Positions 46,013-54,938 are shown, counted from the first letter of the stretch. The stretch: 64,000 bases of DNA from Spirosoma aureum (GCF_011604685.1 NZ_CP050063.1:7419001-7483000), one strand, 5' to 3'. Notes: a model not told the origin generated them from the sequence alone. A program made the numbers and translations.

Positions 46013-48703
46013 ATGGCTCGAAAGCTTCCTTCTACTCAACCTGAACGCTCCTCACCGCCCCGCTGGGCCGATTGGCTCTTGAGGTGGTTCGTAGCTCCCC
46101 ACTTGCTGGAGTACCTGCAGGGCGATTTGCATGAGCTATTCCACAAGCGTAGTCAGCAGGTAAGCCGGGCGCAGGCCCGAAGCGAGTATGTCTGGGCGGT
46201 GTTGCAATGTCTGACTCCGTTTTTCCATAACTCGCTCCGTGAGCGTGATCAATACTATTCGCAATACCTTAAACCAACCAATACGACGATGCTGCGGAAC
46301 TTTTTGAAAATTGCCTGGCGGAATTTAATGTTAAATAAAGCCTTTACAGCTATCAATATGGTGGGGTTAGCCATAGGGTTGACTTGTTTCATGCTCATCG
46401 CGGTGTTTGTCGACAATGAACTGAGTTTTGACAAATACCCCACCGATGCCAAAAACATCTACCGAGTACAGGTATCGGTAGCTGGCAATGGCGATGTGGT
46501 TGTTTACCCCAATGTCGATGCGGGGGTGGGCAAGGGCATACAAGGGGCGTTTCCCGAAGTGAAAGCCTCGACAAGGTTTATGCCTGTTAGCGACTATATT
46601 CAGTATAAAGAAAATCAGTTTAAGGAAGCACACCTGGCTTTTGCCGATTCCAATTTTCTGTCACTGTTTTCGATTTCATTCCTCAAAGGGAATGCGGCAA
46701 GGGCTCTGATAGCGCCCAATAGTATTGTTATTTCGAAAGCGTTTGCCCAGAAATATTTTGGTAATGAAGAACCGATAGGGAAGTCCCTGGCAGTGGGTAC
46801 ACAACGGACAGCATTTACTGTGACGGGAGTTATCGATAAAGTACCCGACAATTCACACTTTCATACCGATGCATTTCTAAGCTTATCGACCCATCATATT
46901 GCCAATCCGACCTGGAGCAACGTTGGTTTTTATACGTATCTGGAACTGAACGACAAAGCCGATCCGAAAAAACTGGAAGCGAAATTTCCACAACTGGTGG
47001 CCAAATACGTGGTGCCGGAAGTACAGCGGGATATGGGCGTTAGCCTGGCCCAGGCTCAGAAATCGGTCGAAACATTTCGATTTTCATTACAACCGCTTAC
47101 CGATATTCATCTGTACTCAAATACAAAGTATGAACTGGAGCCGAATGGCGATATTAAATATGTGTATATTTTCTCCGCGTTGGCGCTGTTTATTCTGTTA
47201 CTGGCCTGCATCAACTTTACCAACCTCTCGACTGCACAAGCGGCAAAACGTTCCCGGGAAGTAGGGATTCGGAAGGTGATGGGGTCGATCAAGAATCAGA
47301 TCGTTTTCCAGTTTCTGACCGAATCGATCCTGCTGACACTGCTGGCAATGGTGTGTGCCTATGGCTTGTTGTTCCTGCTATTACCCTATTTCGATCAGGT
47401 GGCCAATAAACAGATCAGCTTCTCTTTCTTTCTGAGTTATCAGTCTATTCTCACCCTCTTTCTGGCGAGCTTATTATCGGGTATACTGGCGGGAGCTTAT
47501 CCGGCATTTTTCCTGTCGTCGTTCAGCATTATTAACACATTGAAAGGCGCATTTTTTGGAAATAGCTCACAGAAAAAACCGCTGCATAGTGGGTTGATTG
47601 TATTCCAGTTTTCAATTTCGACCATCCTGTTGATTGCTACCATCGTCGTCTATAAGCAGTTGCAGTACATGCAGACTAAAAAGCTGGGTTACGATAAAGA
47701 CCAGGTGATTGCCCTGCCCGATACCCGTTTACTAGGTGCTAAGCAACTGGCTTTTAAAGAGCAACTGGCGCAGAACTCACATGTTGTTGCGGCCAGCCTG
47801 TCGCGATATACGCCGGGTGGAAATATGATGGACGGGACGCAGATTTACCCGAAAAACGAAACCTCGAACGGTGCCGAGATTCACGCCAATATTTTTCACG
47901 TTGACTATGATTACCTGCACACCCTGGGTATACAAGTGGTACAGGGGCGAAATTTCTCCCGAGACTTTCCGACTGATACAATTTCGGGCGTGCTTATCAA
48001 TGAATCGGCGGTTCATGAGCTAGGATGGAAAGGGACCAATCCTATCGGTAAGTCGGTGGTTCGTTCGGGAAATCAGGAGTTTAAGATCATCGGTGTCGTT
48101 AAGGATTTCAATTATGTATCAGTCAAGCAGAAAGTGGCTCCACTCATGCTGCTAATGGGCCAAAATGCGGGCGGTATGGTGCTGAAAATCAAAACCACGG
48201 ATGTGCCTGGGTTTCTGGCCGATCTGAAGACCCAATGGGAGGCTTTTAGCCCAAACGGACCGCTTGAGTACCACTTTTTGGACGAACAGTTTGCCACCTT
48301 TTATGCCAGCGAACAACGCACCCAGCAGTTATTCTCAGCCTTTGCGTTGCTTGCCGTTATAATTGCCAGTCTTGGGTTGTTTGCACTGTCGGCCTTCGTC
48401 ATTGAGCAGCGTACCAAAGAAATCGGTATTCGTAAAGTGATGGGGGCTTCCGTACCGGGTATTGTGCAATTGCTAGTAAAGGACTTTGTCCGGCTGGTTT
48501 TTATTGCCGTTGTGATTGCCTCGCCTATTGCCTGGTATGCCATGCATCACTGGTTGCAGGATTTTGCTTATCGGATCGAGGTCGAATGGTGGATGTTAGC
48601 ACTTTCAGGTCTAATAGCCCTCACCATTGCCTTGCTGACGGTTAGTTACCAAAGTATCAAAGCGGCCTTGATGAATCCCGTGAAGAGCTTACGAAGAGAA
48701 TAA
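46013..48703 (+). CDS. MacB/FtsX ABC permease with PadR-linked prefix domain
   Basis: An 896-residue permease. Residues 1-95 form the prefix domain seen in permeases next to PadR genes (PPRWADWLLRWFVAPHLLEY, LQGDLHELFHKRSQQVSRAQ). From about residue 95 the chain is a double MacB_PCD/FtsX permease: NFLKIAWRNLMLNKAFTAIN, the periplasmic sandwich, EVGIRKVMGSIKNQIVFQFL, a second sandwich, and EIGIRKVMGASVPGIVQLLV near the end. It is related to, but not the same as, the permease at 40728. No ATPase gene is adjacent. A rho-independent terminator follows at 48916. Confidence 0.92.
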   Translation: MARKLPSTQPERSSPPRWADWLLRWFVAPHLLEYLQGDLHELFHKRSQQVSRAQARSEYVWAVLQCLTPFFHNSLRERDQYYSQYLKPTNTTMLRNFLKIAWRNLMLNKAFTAINMVGLAIGLTCFMLIAVFVDNELSFDKYPTDAKNIYRVQVSVAGNGDVVVYPNVDAGVGKGIQGAFPEVKASTRFMPVSDYIQYKENQFKEAHLAFADSNFLSLFSISFLKGNAARALIAPNSIVISKAFAQKYFGNEEPIGKSLAVGTQRTAFTVTGVIDKVPDNSHFHTDAFLSLSTHHIANPTWSNVGFYTYLELNDKADPKKLEAKFPQLVAKYVVPEVQRDMGVSLAQAQKSVETFRFSLQPLTDIHLYSNTKYELEPNGDIKYVYIFSALALFILLLACINFTNLSTAQAAKRSREVGIRKVMGSIKNQIVFQFLTESILLTLLAMVCAYGLLFLLLPYFDQVANKQISFSFFLSYQSILTLFLASLLSGILAGAYPAFFLSSFSIINTLKGAFFGNSSQKKPLHSGLIVFQFSISTILLIATIVVYKQLQYMQTKKLGYDKDQVIALPDTRLLGAKQLAFKEQLAQNSHVVAASLSRYTPGGNMMDGTQIYPKNETSNGAEIHANIFHVDYDYLHTLGIQVVQGRNFSRDFPTDTISGVLINESAVHELGWKGTNPIGKSVVRSGNQEFKIIGVVKDFNYVSVKQKVAPLMLLMGQNAGGMVLKIKTTDVPGFLADLKTQWEAFSPNGPLEYHFLDEQFATFYASEQRTQQLFSAFALLAVIIASLGLFALSAFVIEQRTKEIGIRKVMGASVPGIVQLLVKDFVRLVFIAVVIASPIAWYAMHHWLQDFAYRIEVEWWMLALSGLIALTIALLTVSYQSIKAALMNPVKSLRRE

Positions 48704-48915
48704 TGGACAACTAGTATCGTTCAACCACCAACGGAATTAATTTAGAGTTAGTGTCTTTGGTGGCTTACAGACGTATATAAGGTTCAGGAAACGATTAGCC
48801 TGTAACTCTCAAGCCGGAGCCTTTATTGAGAATTCGGAGTAGTGACTCGATGGCCGATACCTTTAATAGCTGTCAAACCCAATCCGTCATAAACGTAGGG
48901 TTTGGATACAAGCGG

Positions 48916-48947
48916 AAAGCAACCCTGGTCTTTGGGGTTGCTTTTTT
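48916..48947 (+). terminator. Rho-independent terminator
   Basis: A 10-bp stem AAAGCAACCC (48916-48925) with GGGTTGCTTT (48935-48944) followed by a T tract, 212 bases after the permease stop. It closes the PadR-permease operon. Confidence 0.8.
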
Positions 48948-49043
48948 GTAAAAACGCCTGCGTTAACTAAAATGAAGTAGTAAATCTGTTACCTCTAAAC
49001 CTTGACGGGTATCTATGCAGGTGAATCAATCTATAAACACTCG

Positions 49044-49212
49044 ATGAAATCTGTTTACCTGCTCAACTATCTGAAGCGATTTATCCTACTGGTCTGCTTA
49101 ATGGGGCTGCTCGTGTATTGCAAGAACGGATCACCCCAAGACATGATGCAACCCCCTACGGGTTCCTCCTCGGCCACACCAACCAAAGTGTGGGATAAAA
49201 CCTTTGGTGGTA
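49044..49212 (+). pseudogene. 5' part of a lipoprotein gene cut by an IS630-type element
   Basis: Start at 49044 (MKSVYLLNYLKRFILLVCLM) with lipobox LLVYC, then a linker and the beginning of a repeat domain, TKVWDKTFGGT. The IS630-type element enters after the TA at 49211-49212. Joined across the element, the text continues as NYLYTTVATSDGGFLLGGYS (from 50435), a known Bacteroidota WDKTFGG-type repeat. So this gene was intact before the insertion, at least to that point. Confidence 0.8.
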
Positions 49213-49262
49213 CTAGTACTCTTCCAATTTAATGGTTAGATAAAAATAGCTACCTTTCCGAC

Positions 49263-49742
49263 ATGGGCCAAATCGCTAAACCGTTTGTGCTGTCGGAAGC
49301 CGATCTCACAACGCTTGACCAACTCGTTCGTAAAGGGAAAGACGCTGCCCGTAAGTTGACCCGAGCCAGAGCCTTGCAGTTTTCCCATCAGGGGCAACAC
49401 CCACTACAGATTAGCCAATCGTTGGGTATCAGTCTGGCCACGGTCTTCAACTTGCGTAAACGCTTTCAGCAAGAGGGTTTGCAAAGAGCCATTGGTGAGA
49501 AAGCCCGACCCGGCCAACCCCGCAAAGTGACCCCCCAAGTGGAGGCTCATATCACTCAAATCGCCTGTAGTGAGGCTCCTGATGGGCGTACTCGCTGGAC
49601 AGCAAGTCTGATTAATGAACGCTTAGTCAAACTCGAGATCCACATTGATGACGAGTCGGTACGTTTAGCCCTAAAAAAAGTAAGCTCAAGCCATGGCTCA
49701 AAAAGCAATGCCGGGCCGCCGGGCGGTGCATCGGGCAAGTAG
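49263..49742 (+). CDS. IS630 transposase, upstream reading frame (HTH domain)
   Basis: 159 residues with the IS630-type helix-turn-helix: ARKLTRARALQFSHQGQHPL, QISQSLGISLATVFNLRKRF, then RPGQPRKVTPQVEAHITQIA and TRWTASLINERLV. The true protein would continue in the -1 frame: at 49673-49679 the text CTAAAAAAAG (seven A) is a slip site. After it, the -1 frame reads KLKPWLKKQCRAAGRCIGQV and joins the next reading frame. The last 25 residues of this frame are therefore the unshifted end. Confidence 0.85.
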   Translation: MGQIAKPFVLSEADLTTLDQLVRKGKDAARKLTRARALQFSHQGQHPLQISQSLGISLATVFNLRKRFQQEGLQRAIGEKARPGQPRKVTPQVEAHITQIACSEAPDGRTRWTASLINERLVKLEIHIDDESVRLALKKVSSSHGSKSNAGPPGGASGK

Positions 49743-49753
49743 ATGGTGAATAC

Positions 49754-50404
49754 TTGGCCAAAATGGAGAACGTTTTGGCCGTTTATAACCAGCTAACTCC
49801 ACCAGGCCGAGCGCGGTTATGCTTTGATGAACGACCGTGTCAATTATTGGATGAGGTGATAGCAGCCCGACCCATTCAGCCGGGAAAATCCGCTAAAGAG
49901 GATAATGAGTATGTCAGAAAAGGAACGTGTGTGGTATTATTAGCTTATGATACGGACACAGGTCAACGCTACACTCAAGTGCGCAAGCAGCGCACAAAGG
50001 CCGATTATGCAGAGTTCATGCATCAGATAGTGACAACTTACTATGCTGATGTTGAATACATTGATTTGGTGCAGGACAATTTGAATACCCATAAATATGG
50101 TTCCTTTTATGAGCATTTACCGCTAGCCCAAGCCCGATTATTGAGTCGCAAATTGGTGTTTCATTATACCCCTAAGCATGGCTCTTGGCTGAACGCAGCG
50201 GAGATCGAATTTTCGGCATTGGCCCGCCAGTGCTTGAATCGGCGCATTGGCAGTCTGGAGGAATTGGAGCGGCAGGTCAGCTTTTGGGTCAGTGAGCGCA
50301 ATCAACGTGCCGTTAAGGTGCATTGGAGTTTTACCCCAGCTACGGCTGAGGATAAACTCAATCGGTGGTATGAGCAAGTCAATCCAGCTAATAAGGTAGA
50401 TTGA
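49754..50404 (+). CDS. IS630 transposase, downstream reading frame (DDE domain)
   Basis: 216 residues with the DDE catalytic triad in order: Asp in FDERPCQLLDE, Asp in YIDLVQDNLNTHK, Glu in SWLNAAEIEFSALARQ. It is expressed as a fusion with the HTH part by -1 frameshifting. The ATG at 49754 is internal to the fused protein. The triad and the IR sequences are intact, so the copy may still be active. Confidence 0.85.
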   Translation: MAKMENVLAVYNQLTPPGRARLCFDERPCQLLDEVIAARPIQPGKSAKEDNEYVRKGTCVVLLAYDTDTGQRYTQVRKQRTKADYAEFMHQIVTTYYADVEYIDLVQDNLNTHKYGSFYEHLPLAQARLLSRKLVFHYTPKHGSWLNAAEIEFSALARQCLNRRIGSLEELERQVSFWVSERNQRAVKVHWSFTPATAEDKLNRWYEQVNPANKVD

Positions 50405-50432
50405 TGTAAGGATTAAATTGGATGAGTACTAG

Positions 50433-50659
50433 TACTAATTATCTATACACTACGGTAGCCACCTCGGATGGCGGTTTTCTGCTAGGTGGCTATTCAAACT
50501 CCGGTCAGGATGGCAATAAGTCGGATCCCAGCCGGGGGAATAATGATATGTGGGTGGTGCAAATCAGATGACGACACCTGGCACCATCAACATTCCCGTT
50601 CAAAGTCGATGTGGCTTTTGCAAAAGCAGGGAATTCCTTTGATATGGTCCTGAATACCC
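50433..50659 (+). pseudogene. Continuation of the interrupted lipoprotein, then cut by an IS3-type element
   Basis: In the frame continued from 49212 it reads NYLYTTVATSDGGFLLGGYS, SRGNNDMWVVQIR, then TGA; beyond the stop the same frame carries FPFKVDVAFAKAGNSFDMVL before the IS3 left end at 50660. So the gene was hit by a nonsense codon as well as two insertions. Confidence 0.7.
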
Positions 50660-50689
50660 GGACACGAAACTTACTTAACTTCGTGTACC

Positions 50690-50986
50690 ATGAACCAATC
50701 CCAACGCCCCAAATGGAAGTATACCGACGAGTTTAAGGCCGATGTATTGCGGCTAGTCGCCAATGGTGAACCTATTATGGCCGTTGCCCGTAAGATGGGG
50801 ATTAGCGACAGTCTAATTCACGCCTGGCGGAAAGCCAATGACAATCGGTCCGCCGAAGCGGGGGAAAAGAAAACCGATCAAAATCTTCAACAAGAAGTCG
50901 ATAGCCTACGTAAGCAACTGCGGCAATCGGAGATGGAGCGCGAGATCCTAAAAAAAGCTGTGGCTATTTTCAGCCGACAAACCTGA
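50690..50986 (+). CDS. IS3 transposase OrfA (HTH_Tnp_1)
   Basis: 98 residues: RPKWKYTDEFKADVLRLVAN, PIMAVARKMGISDSLIHAWR, then a leucine-zipper tail QQEVDSLRKQLRQSEMEREI LKKAVAIF, the standard OrfA plan. Translational shift on the AAAAAAAG stretch near the end would yield OrfAB. Confidence 0.88.
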   Translation: MNQSQRPKWKYTDEFKADVLRLVANGEPIMAVARKMGISDSLIHAWRKANDNRSAEAGEKKTDQNLQQEVDSLRKQLRQSEMEREILKKAVAIFSRQT

Positions 50987-50987
50987 C

Positions 50988-51890
50988 GCTGACTTACCAG
51001 TTTATTCAGTTTGAAGAAACCAATTTTCCAGTACGACTACTCTGTAAAGTACTGAATGTCAGCAAGACTGCCTATTACACATATCGTAATGGAACCAAGT
51101 TCACTCCGTCAGAAAGCGATCTAGCCATGACCATAGCAATCGACAAGATTTTCTGGGAAAACTCCCGACGCTATGGCAGCCGTCGCGTGCTGGAAGTTCT
51201 GAAAGAACAGGGCGTAAAGGCTGGTCGACATCGGGTACGTCGTTTGATGCAAGAGCAGGACTGGCGGGCCATTCAGCCCCGTAGTTTCGTACCCAAAACG
51301 ACTAATTCTAATCATGGTTTAACGGCTTGCCCCAACCGCTTAATCGAGTTTGGCAAACCTACTGCACCGAATCAGGCGTGGGTTGGCGATATTACGTATC
51401 TGCCTTTGACTGATGGACATTGGGCTTATTTAGCCAGTTGGATGGATCTATTTTCTCGTCGGATCGTGGGTTGGTGGGTCGACAAGCACATGAAAGAAAG
51501 CCTGATTGTGCAGGCCTTTGATCAGGCCCTCCAGCAACGTCAACCGAAGCCGGGTTTGATCGTCCACTCGGACCGGGGTGGTCAGTATTTCGGTCATTCT
51601 TTTCGGCAGCAGCTGGCTAAATGGCGGTGTCTACAAAGCATGGCGGAAGCTGATAATCCCTACCAAAATGCTCATGCCGAGTCGTTCTGGGGCCGCTTAA
51701 AAGCCGAGTTGCTGGAAGATGGATGTTTTATCAGCTTAGAAGATGCCCGTGCTGAGTTGTTTAATTATATTGAAGGCCACCGTGGCGCGGGTATTATAAC
51801 GTCCGTAGGCTACACTCATCGTTAGGCTACCGTTCACCGATTGACTTTGAAAACCACTATTATCAAACTGTTTCTATTAAACTCTCATAA
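50988..51890 (+). pseudogene. IS3 transposase OrfB with frame-breaking insertion
   Basis: The OrfB frame has no own start; it is entered from OrfA and reads LTYQFIQFEETNFPVRLLCK, then from 51127 RRYGSRRVLEVLKEQGVKAG, and the rve core WVGDITYL, HSDRGGQYF and AHAESFWGRLKAELL with catalytic D, D and E. Just after LFNYIEG, 14 extra bases (51777-51790, CCACCGTGGCGCGG) shift the frame, giving GHRGAGIITSVGYTHR and a stop at 51825. In the restored frame the normal end follows: YYNVRRLHSSLGYRSPIDFE, finishing at TAA 51888-51890. Confidence 0.85.
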
Positions 51891-51953
51891 GTGAAGTGTC
51901 CGGCCAAACGGGACCACCCCACTTACCTAAAAGCCATTAGGTTTTAATTATTC

Positions 51954-52074
51954 CGTGCGTCAACTACCTCTATAGTAACACCGTCATACATCGTCAACAA
52001 ATCATCTTTACAATATGTAGACTGTCTCCGGTGTTCTCACTCATAATCACACCTGTAATAAAAGGCGGCTCGGC
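51954..52074 (-). pseudogene. Short frameshifted coding remnant
   Basis: Minus strand, after a TGA: AEPPFITGVIMSENTGDSLH, then in the adjacent frame YCKDDLLTMYDGVTIEVVDA and a stop at 51954. One base change in length joins them into a small beta-rich tail. The parent gene is unknown; the remnant lies next to the IS3 right end. Confidence 0.35.
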
Positions 52075-52254
52075 TCACCTGGCTCTTTGGTTAACCCATT
52101 GGATTAGATTACCATCGCACAAAATGCTCGATTATTGACGTATTAGACCCCTAAAAACTCTCTTCGTCTTACGAAGGAGTGATTCATGAGAATCCTTAAC
52201 TAAGATTATCAGTTTACGCAAAAGTTATTGCCAGGGATTAATTATAAAAGCTAA

Positions 52255-52773
52255 TTGGATAGCAAATCACTTACAGATAAAGGAATCATCTCGTTCCATT
52301 TGCACCGAAGCGTCGACCTGATCATTTGGGCCACTGACCCTGGCAATCCGGTCGTGTCCCATGAGATGGGGCACTGACTCTTTCTTAAGCATCCTTATGA
52401 TGAATCAATACCGGTTTCTCCCGGTTCAATTACCTATACCTGTCCGAGTGATACCTATAATGATGAGGTGGAGGATATGCCCCCCGTCCGCTTAGCAGAT
52501 CCCATTCTGTTTGGTGATGTCTGCTCGCCCCAGGCTGAAACGACGATCAATAGTTGTACCGGACAGCCCTTCGGTGGTTTCATCCGGAATCTGGCGGGAC
52601 CAAGCTGTATGAGTGTCCAGGCGGGGGTTTGGAGTGAAGCCAGTAGCTGGTCTTGCGGTCGCATTCCTACCAGTCAGGATAGGGTATCCTTACACCATAT
52701 GATCACGATTCCTGCCTCCTATCAGGCCAAGGCTAACCAATTGATCTATTCCTCAAGCGGACGATTAAGGTAA
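52255..52773 (+). pseudogene. Remnant of a secreted zinc metalloprotease
   Basis: One frame, open after TAA at 52252, reads GIISFHLHRSVDLIIWATDP, GNPVVSHEMGH, then TGA (52375-52377), then LFLKHPYDESIPVSPGSITY, TCPSDTYNDEVEDMPPVRLA, and a later cell-surface-like segment AGVWSEASSWSCGRIPTSQD, ending at 52773. HEMGH (52360-52374) followed three residues later by FLKHP fits the metzincin pattern HExxHxxxxxH. The stop codon sits directly after the zinc motif. The N-terminus is missing and the C-terminal part is probably incomplete. Confidence 0.7.
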
Positions 52774-52857
52774 GAATCAGGGGCTCACCTGTTCTTAAAC
52801 AAGGAATAATGGCATATCCGACAATAAACGATCTGGATATCACCTAAATCCTTTTAT

Positions 52858-52949
52858 TCTCAAGTAGGAGCATTTTTTGAGATGAAGTCAATAAACACTT
52901 GCTGGCTATCAACTTTCATGCTTTACTTCCCAAAGTACGAAACGAATTT
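52858..52949 (+). repeat. Dispersed two-part hairpin repeat, copy 3
   Basis: TCTCAAGTAGGAGCATTTTT then TGAGA (52858-52882), followed about 40 bases later by CTTTACTTCCCAAAGTACGA, related to the second part at 21301. Same order as copy 1. Confidence 0.5.
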
Positions 52950-53079
52950 TACCACCATAGCGACGTGTACCGTTGCTATAGCTCGACCCCATTACCTTTT
53001 CCCAAAAAAACCGCCTACTCGTAGAGCCAGAAAGGACTAATCCTTATCTTAGGAGATTACTACGTAAAACCAACCCTCG

Positions 53080-54477
53080 ATGATGCGTACCCTTTACCTT
53101 TTATTGGCTTTCCTGCTCCCAGCTACCTTGTGGGCTCAGTTTGGCATTAGCGGCACCCCTAATTCCTCGGCGGTACTGGATCTCAGCAGCCCCAATAACG
53201 ATAAAGCCTTTTACCCCCCTCGCCTGAGCACGGCCCAGCGGTTGGCCATCGTTGCTCCCCAAGTGGGCGCTTTGGTCTATGACCTGGATAAAAACACGCT
53301 GTATCTCTATGATGGTCAGAACTGGTTGCCCTTACTGGTTACCGGCCCCAACTCCTTACCCCCTACCAGCCGGACAGCCAGTGACGGGGCGGCTAATGAC
53401 CGCTTCGGCTATAGCGTGTCCATCTCGGGGGATTATGCCATCGTGGGGGCGTATCAAAAAACCATTGGCAGTAACGCGGCTCAGGGGGCGGTCTATGTGT
53501 TTATGCGCTCGGGCAGTAGCTGGACCCAACAGCAGCAGCTAGTAGCCAGCGATGGGGCGACTAATGACTACTTCGGCTTTAGCGTAGCCATCTCAGGGGA
53601 TTATGCCATCGTGGGGGCGCAGAACAAAACCATTGGCAGTAACTCGGGTCAGGGGGTGGCCTATGTGTTTACGCGCTCGGGCAGTAGCTGGACCCAGCAG
53701 CAGCGGCTGGTGGCCAGCGATGGAGCGTTTAATGACTACTTCGGCTTTAGTGTGGCCATCTCAGGGGATTATGCCATCGTGGGGGCGCAGAACAAAACCA
53801 TTGGCAGTACCCCGACTCAGGGGGCGGCCTATGTGTTTATGCGCTCGGGCAGTAGCTGGACCCAGCAGCAGCGGCTGGTGGCCAGCGATGGGGCGATTTA
53901 TGACCTCTTCGGTTATAGCGTGGCCATCTCAGGGGATTATGCCATCGTGGGGGCGTATCAAAAAGCCATTGGTGGTAAATCGGCTCAGGGGGCGGCCTAT
54001 GTGTTTATGCGCTCGGGCAGTAGCTGGACCCAGCAGCAGCGGCTGGTGGCCAGCGATGGAGTGGATTTTGACTACTTCGGCGTTAGTGTGTCCATCTCGG
54101 GGGATTATGCCATCGTGGGGGGGCAGAACAAAACCTATGTGTTTATGCGCTCGGGCAGTAGCTGGACCCAGCAGCAGCGGCTGGTGGCCAGCGATGGGGC
54201 GGCTGCTGACCGCTTCGGCTATAGTGTGTCCATCTCAGGGGATTATGCCATCGTGGGGGCGTATCAAAAAACCATTGATGGTAAATCGGCTCAGGGGGCG
54301 GCCTATGTGTTTATGCGCTCGGGCAGTAGCTGGACCCAACAGCAGAAGGTTACCGACAGCAGCCCAGCTAATACCTATAATGGCTATTCGGTTGGTCTGT
54401 CTAACGGGACGTTTATTATTGGGGGGTATGGGTATCAGAGCGGACAAGGTAAGGTTAGTTTTGGCACGGTCAACTGA
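53080..54477 (+). CDS. FG-GAP repeat (integrin-like propeller) surface protein
   Basis: 465 residues with signal peptide (cleavage near LWAQ). Residues 25-90 are the GISGTPNSSAVLDLSSPNND/LYLYDGQNWLPL head often attached to such proteins. From about residue 100 come six full and one degenerate repeat of 56 residues (168 bp), each like VASDGATNDYFGFSVAISGD, YAIVGAQNKT and SGSSWTQQQRL. The repeats are nearly identical at DNA level, so the array is recent or actively homogenised. Unit 5 lacks about 10 residues (from NKT straight to YVF). The repeats should fold as a 7-bladed propeller outside the cell. Confidence 0.85.
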   Translation: MMRTLYLLLAFLLPATLWAQFGISGTPNSSAVLDLSSPNNDKAFYPPRLSTAQRLAIVAPQVGALVYDLDKNTLYLYDGQNWLPLLVTGPNSLPPTSRTASDGAANDRFGYSVSISGDYAIVGAYQKTIGSNAAQGAVYVFMRSGSSWTQQQQLVASDGATNDYFGFSVAISGDYAIVGAQNKTIGSNSGQGVAYVFTRSGSSWTQQQRLVASDGAFNDYFGFSVAISGDYAIVGAQNKTIGSTPTQGAAYVFMRSGSSWTQQQRLVASDGAIYDLFGYSVAISGDYAIVGAYQKAIGGKSAQGAAYVFMRSGSSWTQQQRLVASDGVDFDYFGVSVSISGDYAIVGGQNKTYVFMRSGSSWTQQQRLVASDGAAADRFGYSVSISGDYAIVGAYQKTIDGKSAQGAAYVFMRSGSSWTQQQKVTDSSPANTYNGYSVGLSNGTFIIGGYGYQSGQGKVSFGTVN

Positions 54478-54938
54478 TGGCTGGTGAGGTTGCTGCTGGG
54501 TTGGTGTTCAGCGAAGGCGAGCGTTGATGAAGCAATCGGCACTGGTTTGCCTAACCAGGAAGGGTCGTTCTCAATTAAGGCTGATACTAAGTAAATGCTG
54601 GTTTGTGATGTACTATCGCTATTCTGCCATTTCGTACTTTTTTATTTGAAGTACAAAAATCGGCACGAGTTTAGGCTTCCGCCCCCCCTTGAAACCCACT
54701 ATTTGGGCATTTTGCCATGGATTTATTTTCGTACTTCCTGGCATAGTACGAAAGGTAGGCTGTGTCGCTTTAAACGCCCCATTTAAGAAGCAGATACATA
54801 AAAACTACTTCGTCTCAAGTAGGAGCGTATTTTGAGATTAATGTTTGGTCGGTTAGCACAAAATGGCCGGAAGCTTATTTGTCCTCCGGCCATGTCGAAT
54901 TAGGTGGAAAGGCATTCTCAATGTATGCCAGCATTAGC
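54478..54938. other. Gene-free stretch with several hairpins
   Basis: No gene. It contains two GTAC-type dyads, GTACTT/AAGTAC (54634-54639, 54649-54654) and a 9-bp TTTCGTACT/AGTACGAAA (54727-54735, 54745-54753), followed by the copy of the dispersed repeat listed next. The GTAC parts come first here, so the two modules are in reverse order compared with copies 1 and 3. Confidence 0.5.
54813..54837 (+). repeat. Dispersed hairpin repeat, copy 4
   Basis: TCTCAAGTAGGAGCGTATTT then TGAGA: arms TCTCAA and TTGAGA around TAGGAGC, nearly identical to copy 3, about 1.95 kb away on the other side of the FG-GAP gene. Confidence 0.6.

Larger units (their letters stand above)
49213..50432 (+). mobile_element. 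IS630-family insertion sequence
   Basis: 1,220 bp with 21-bp terminal inverted repeats differing at one base (CTAGTACTCTTCCAATTTAA at the left from 49213; the right end is 50412-50432). A TA dinucleotide is duplicated on both sides (49211-49212 and 50433-50434), as expected for IS630/Tc1-mariner. It carries two overlapping-frame transposase genes with a slippery A7G between them. Confidence 0.88.
50660..51901 (+). mobile_element. IS3-family insertion sequence, inactivated
   Basis: About 1,240 bp between GGACAC (50660-50665) and GTGTCC (51896-51901), which begin short imperfect terminal repeats. It carries orfA and orfB with a -1 frameshift A7G slip site (around 50949). The orfB end is broken by a 14-base GC-rich insertion. 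A target duplication could not be identified, so the flanks may have been rearranged. Confidence 0.75.

Noticed and set aside
50650..51910. Target-site duplication of the IS3 element
   Set aside because: Bases next to GGACAC and GTGTCC do not form a convincing 3-4 bp direct repeat, so none is claimed.
53603..54487. 294-residue frame running through the FG-GAP repeats in another frame
   Set aside because: It is a by-product of the 168-bp repeat array, which keeps any frame open; the FG-GAP frame has the signal peptide and domain pattern.
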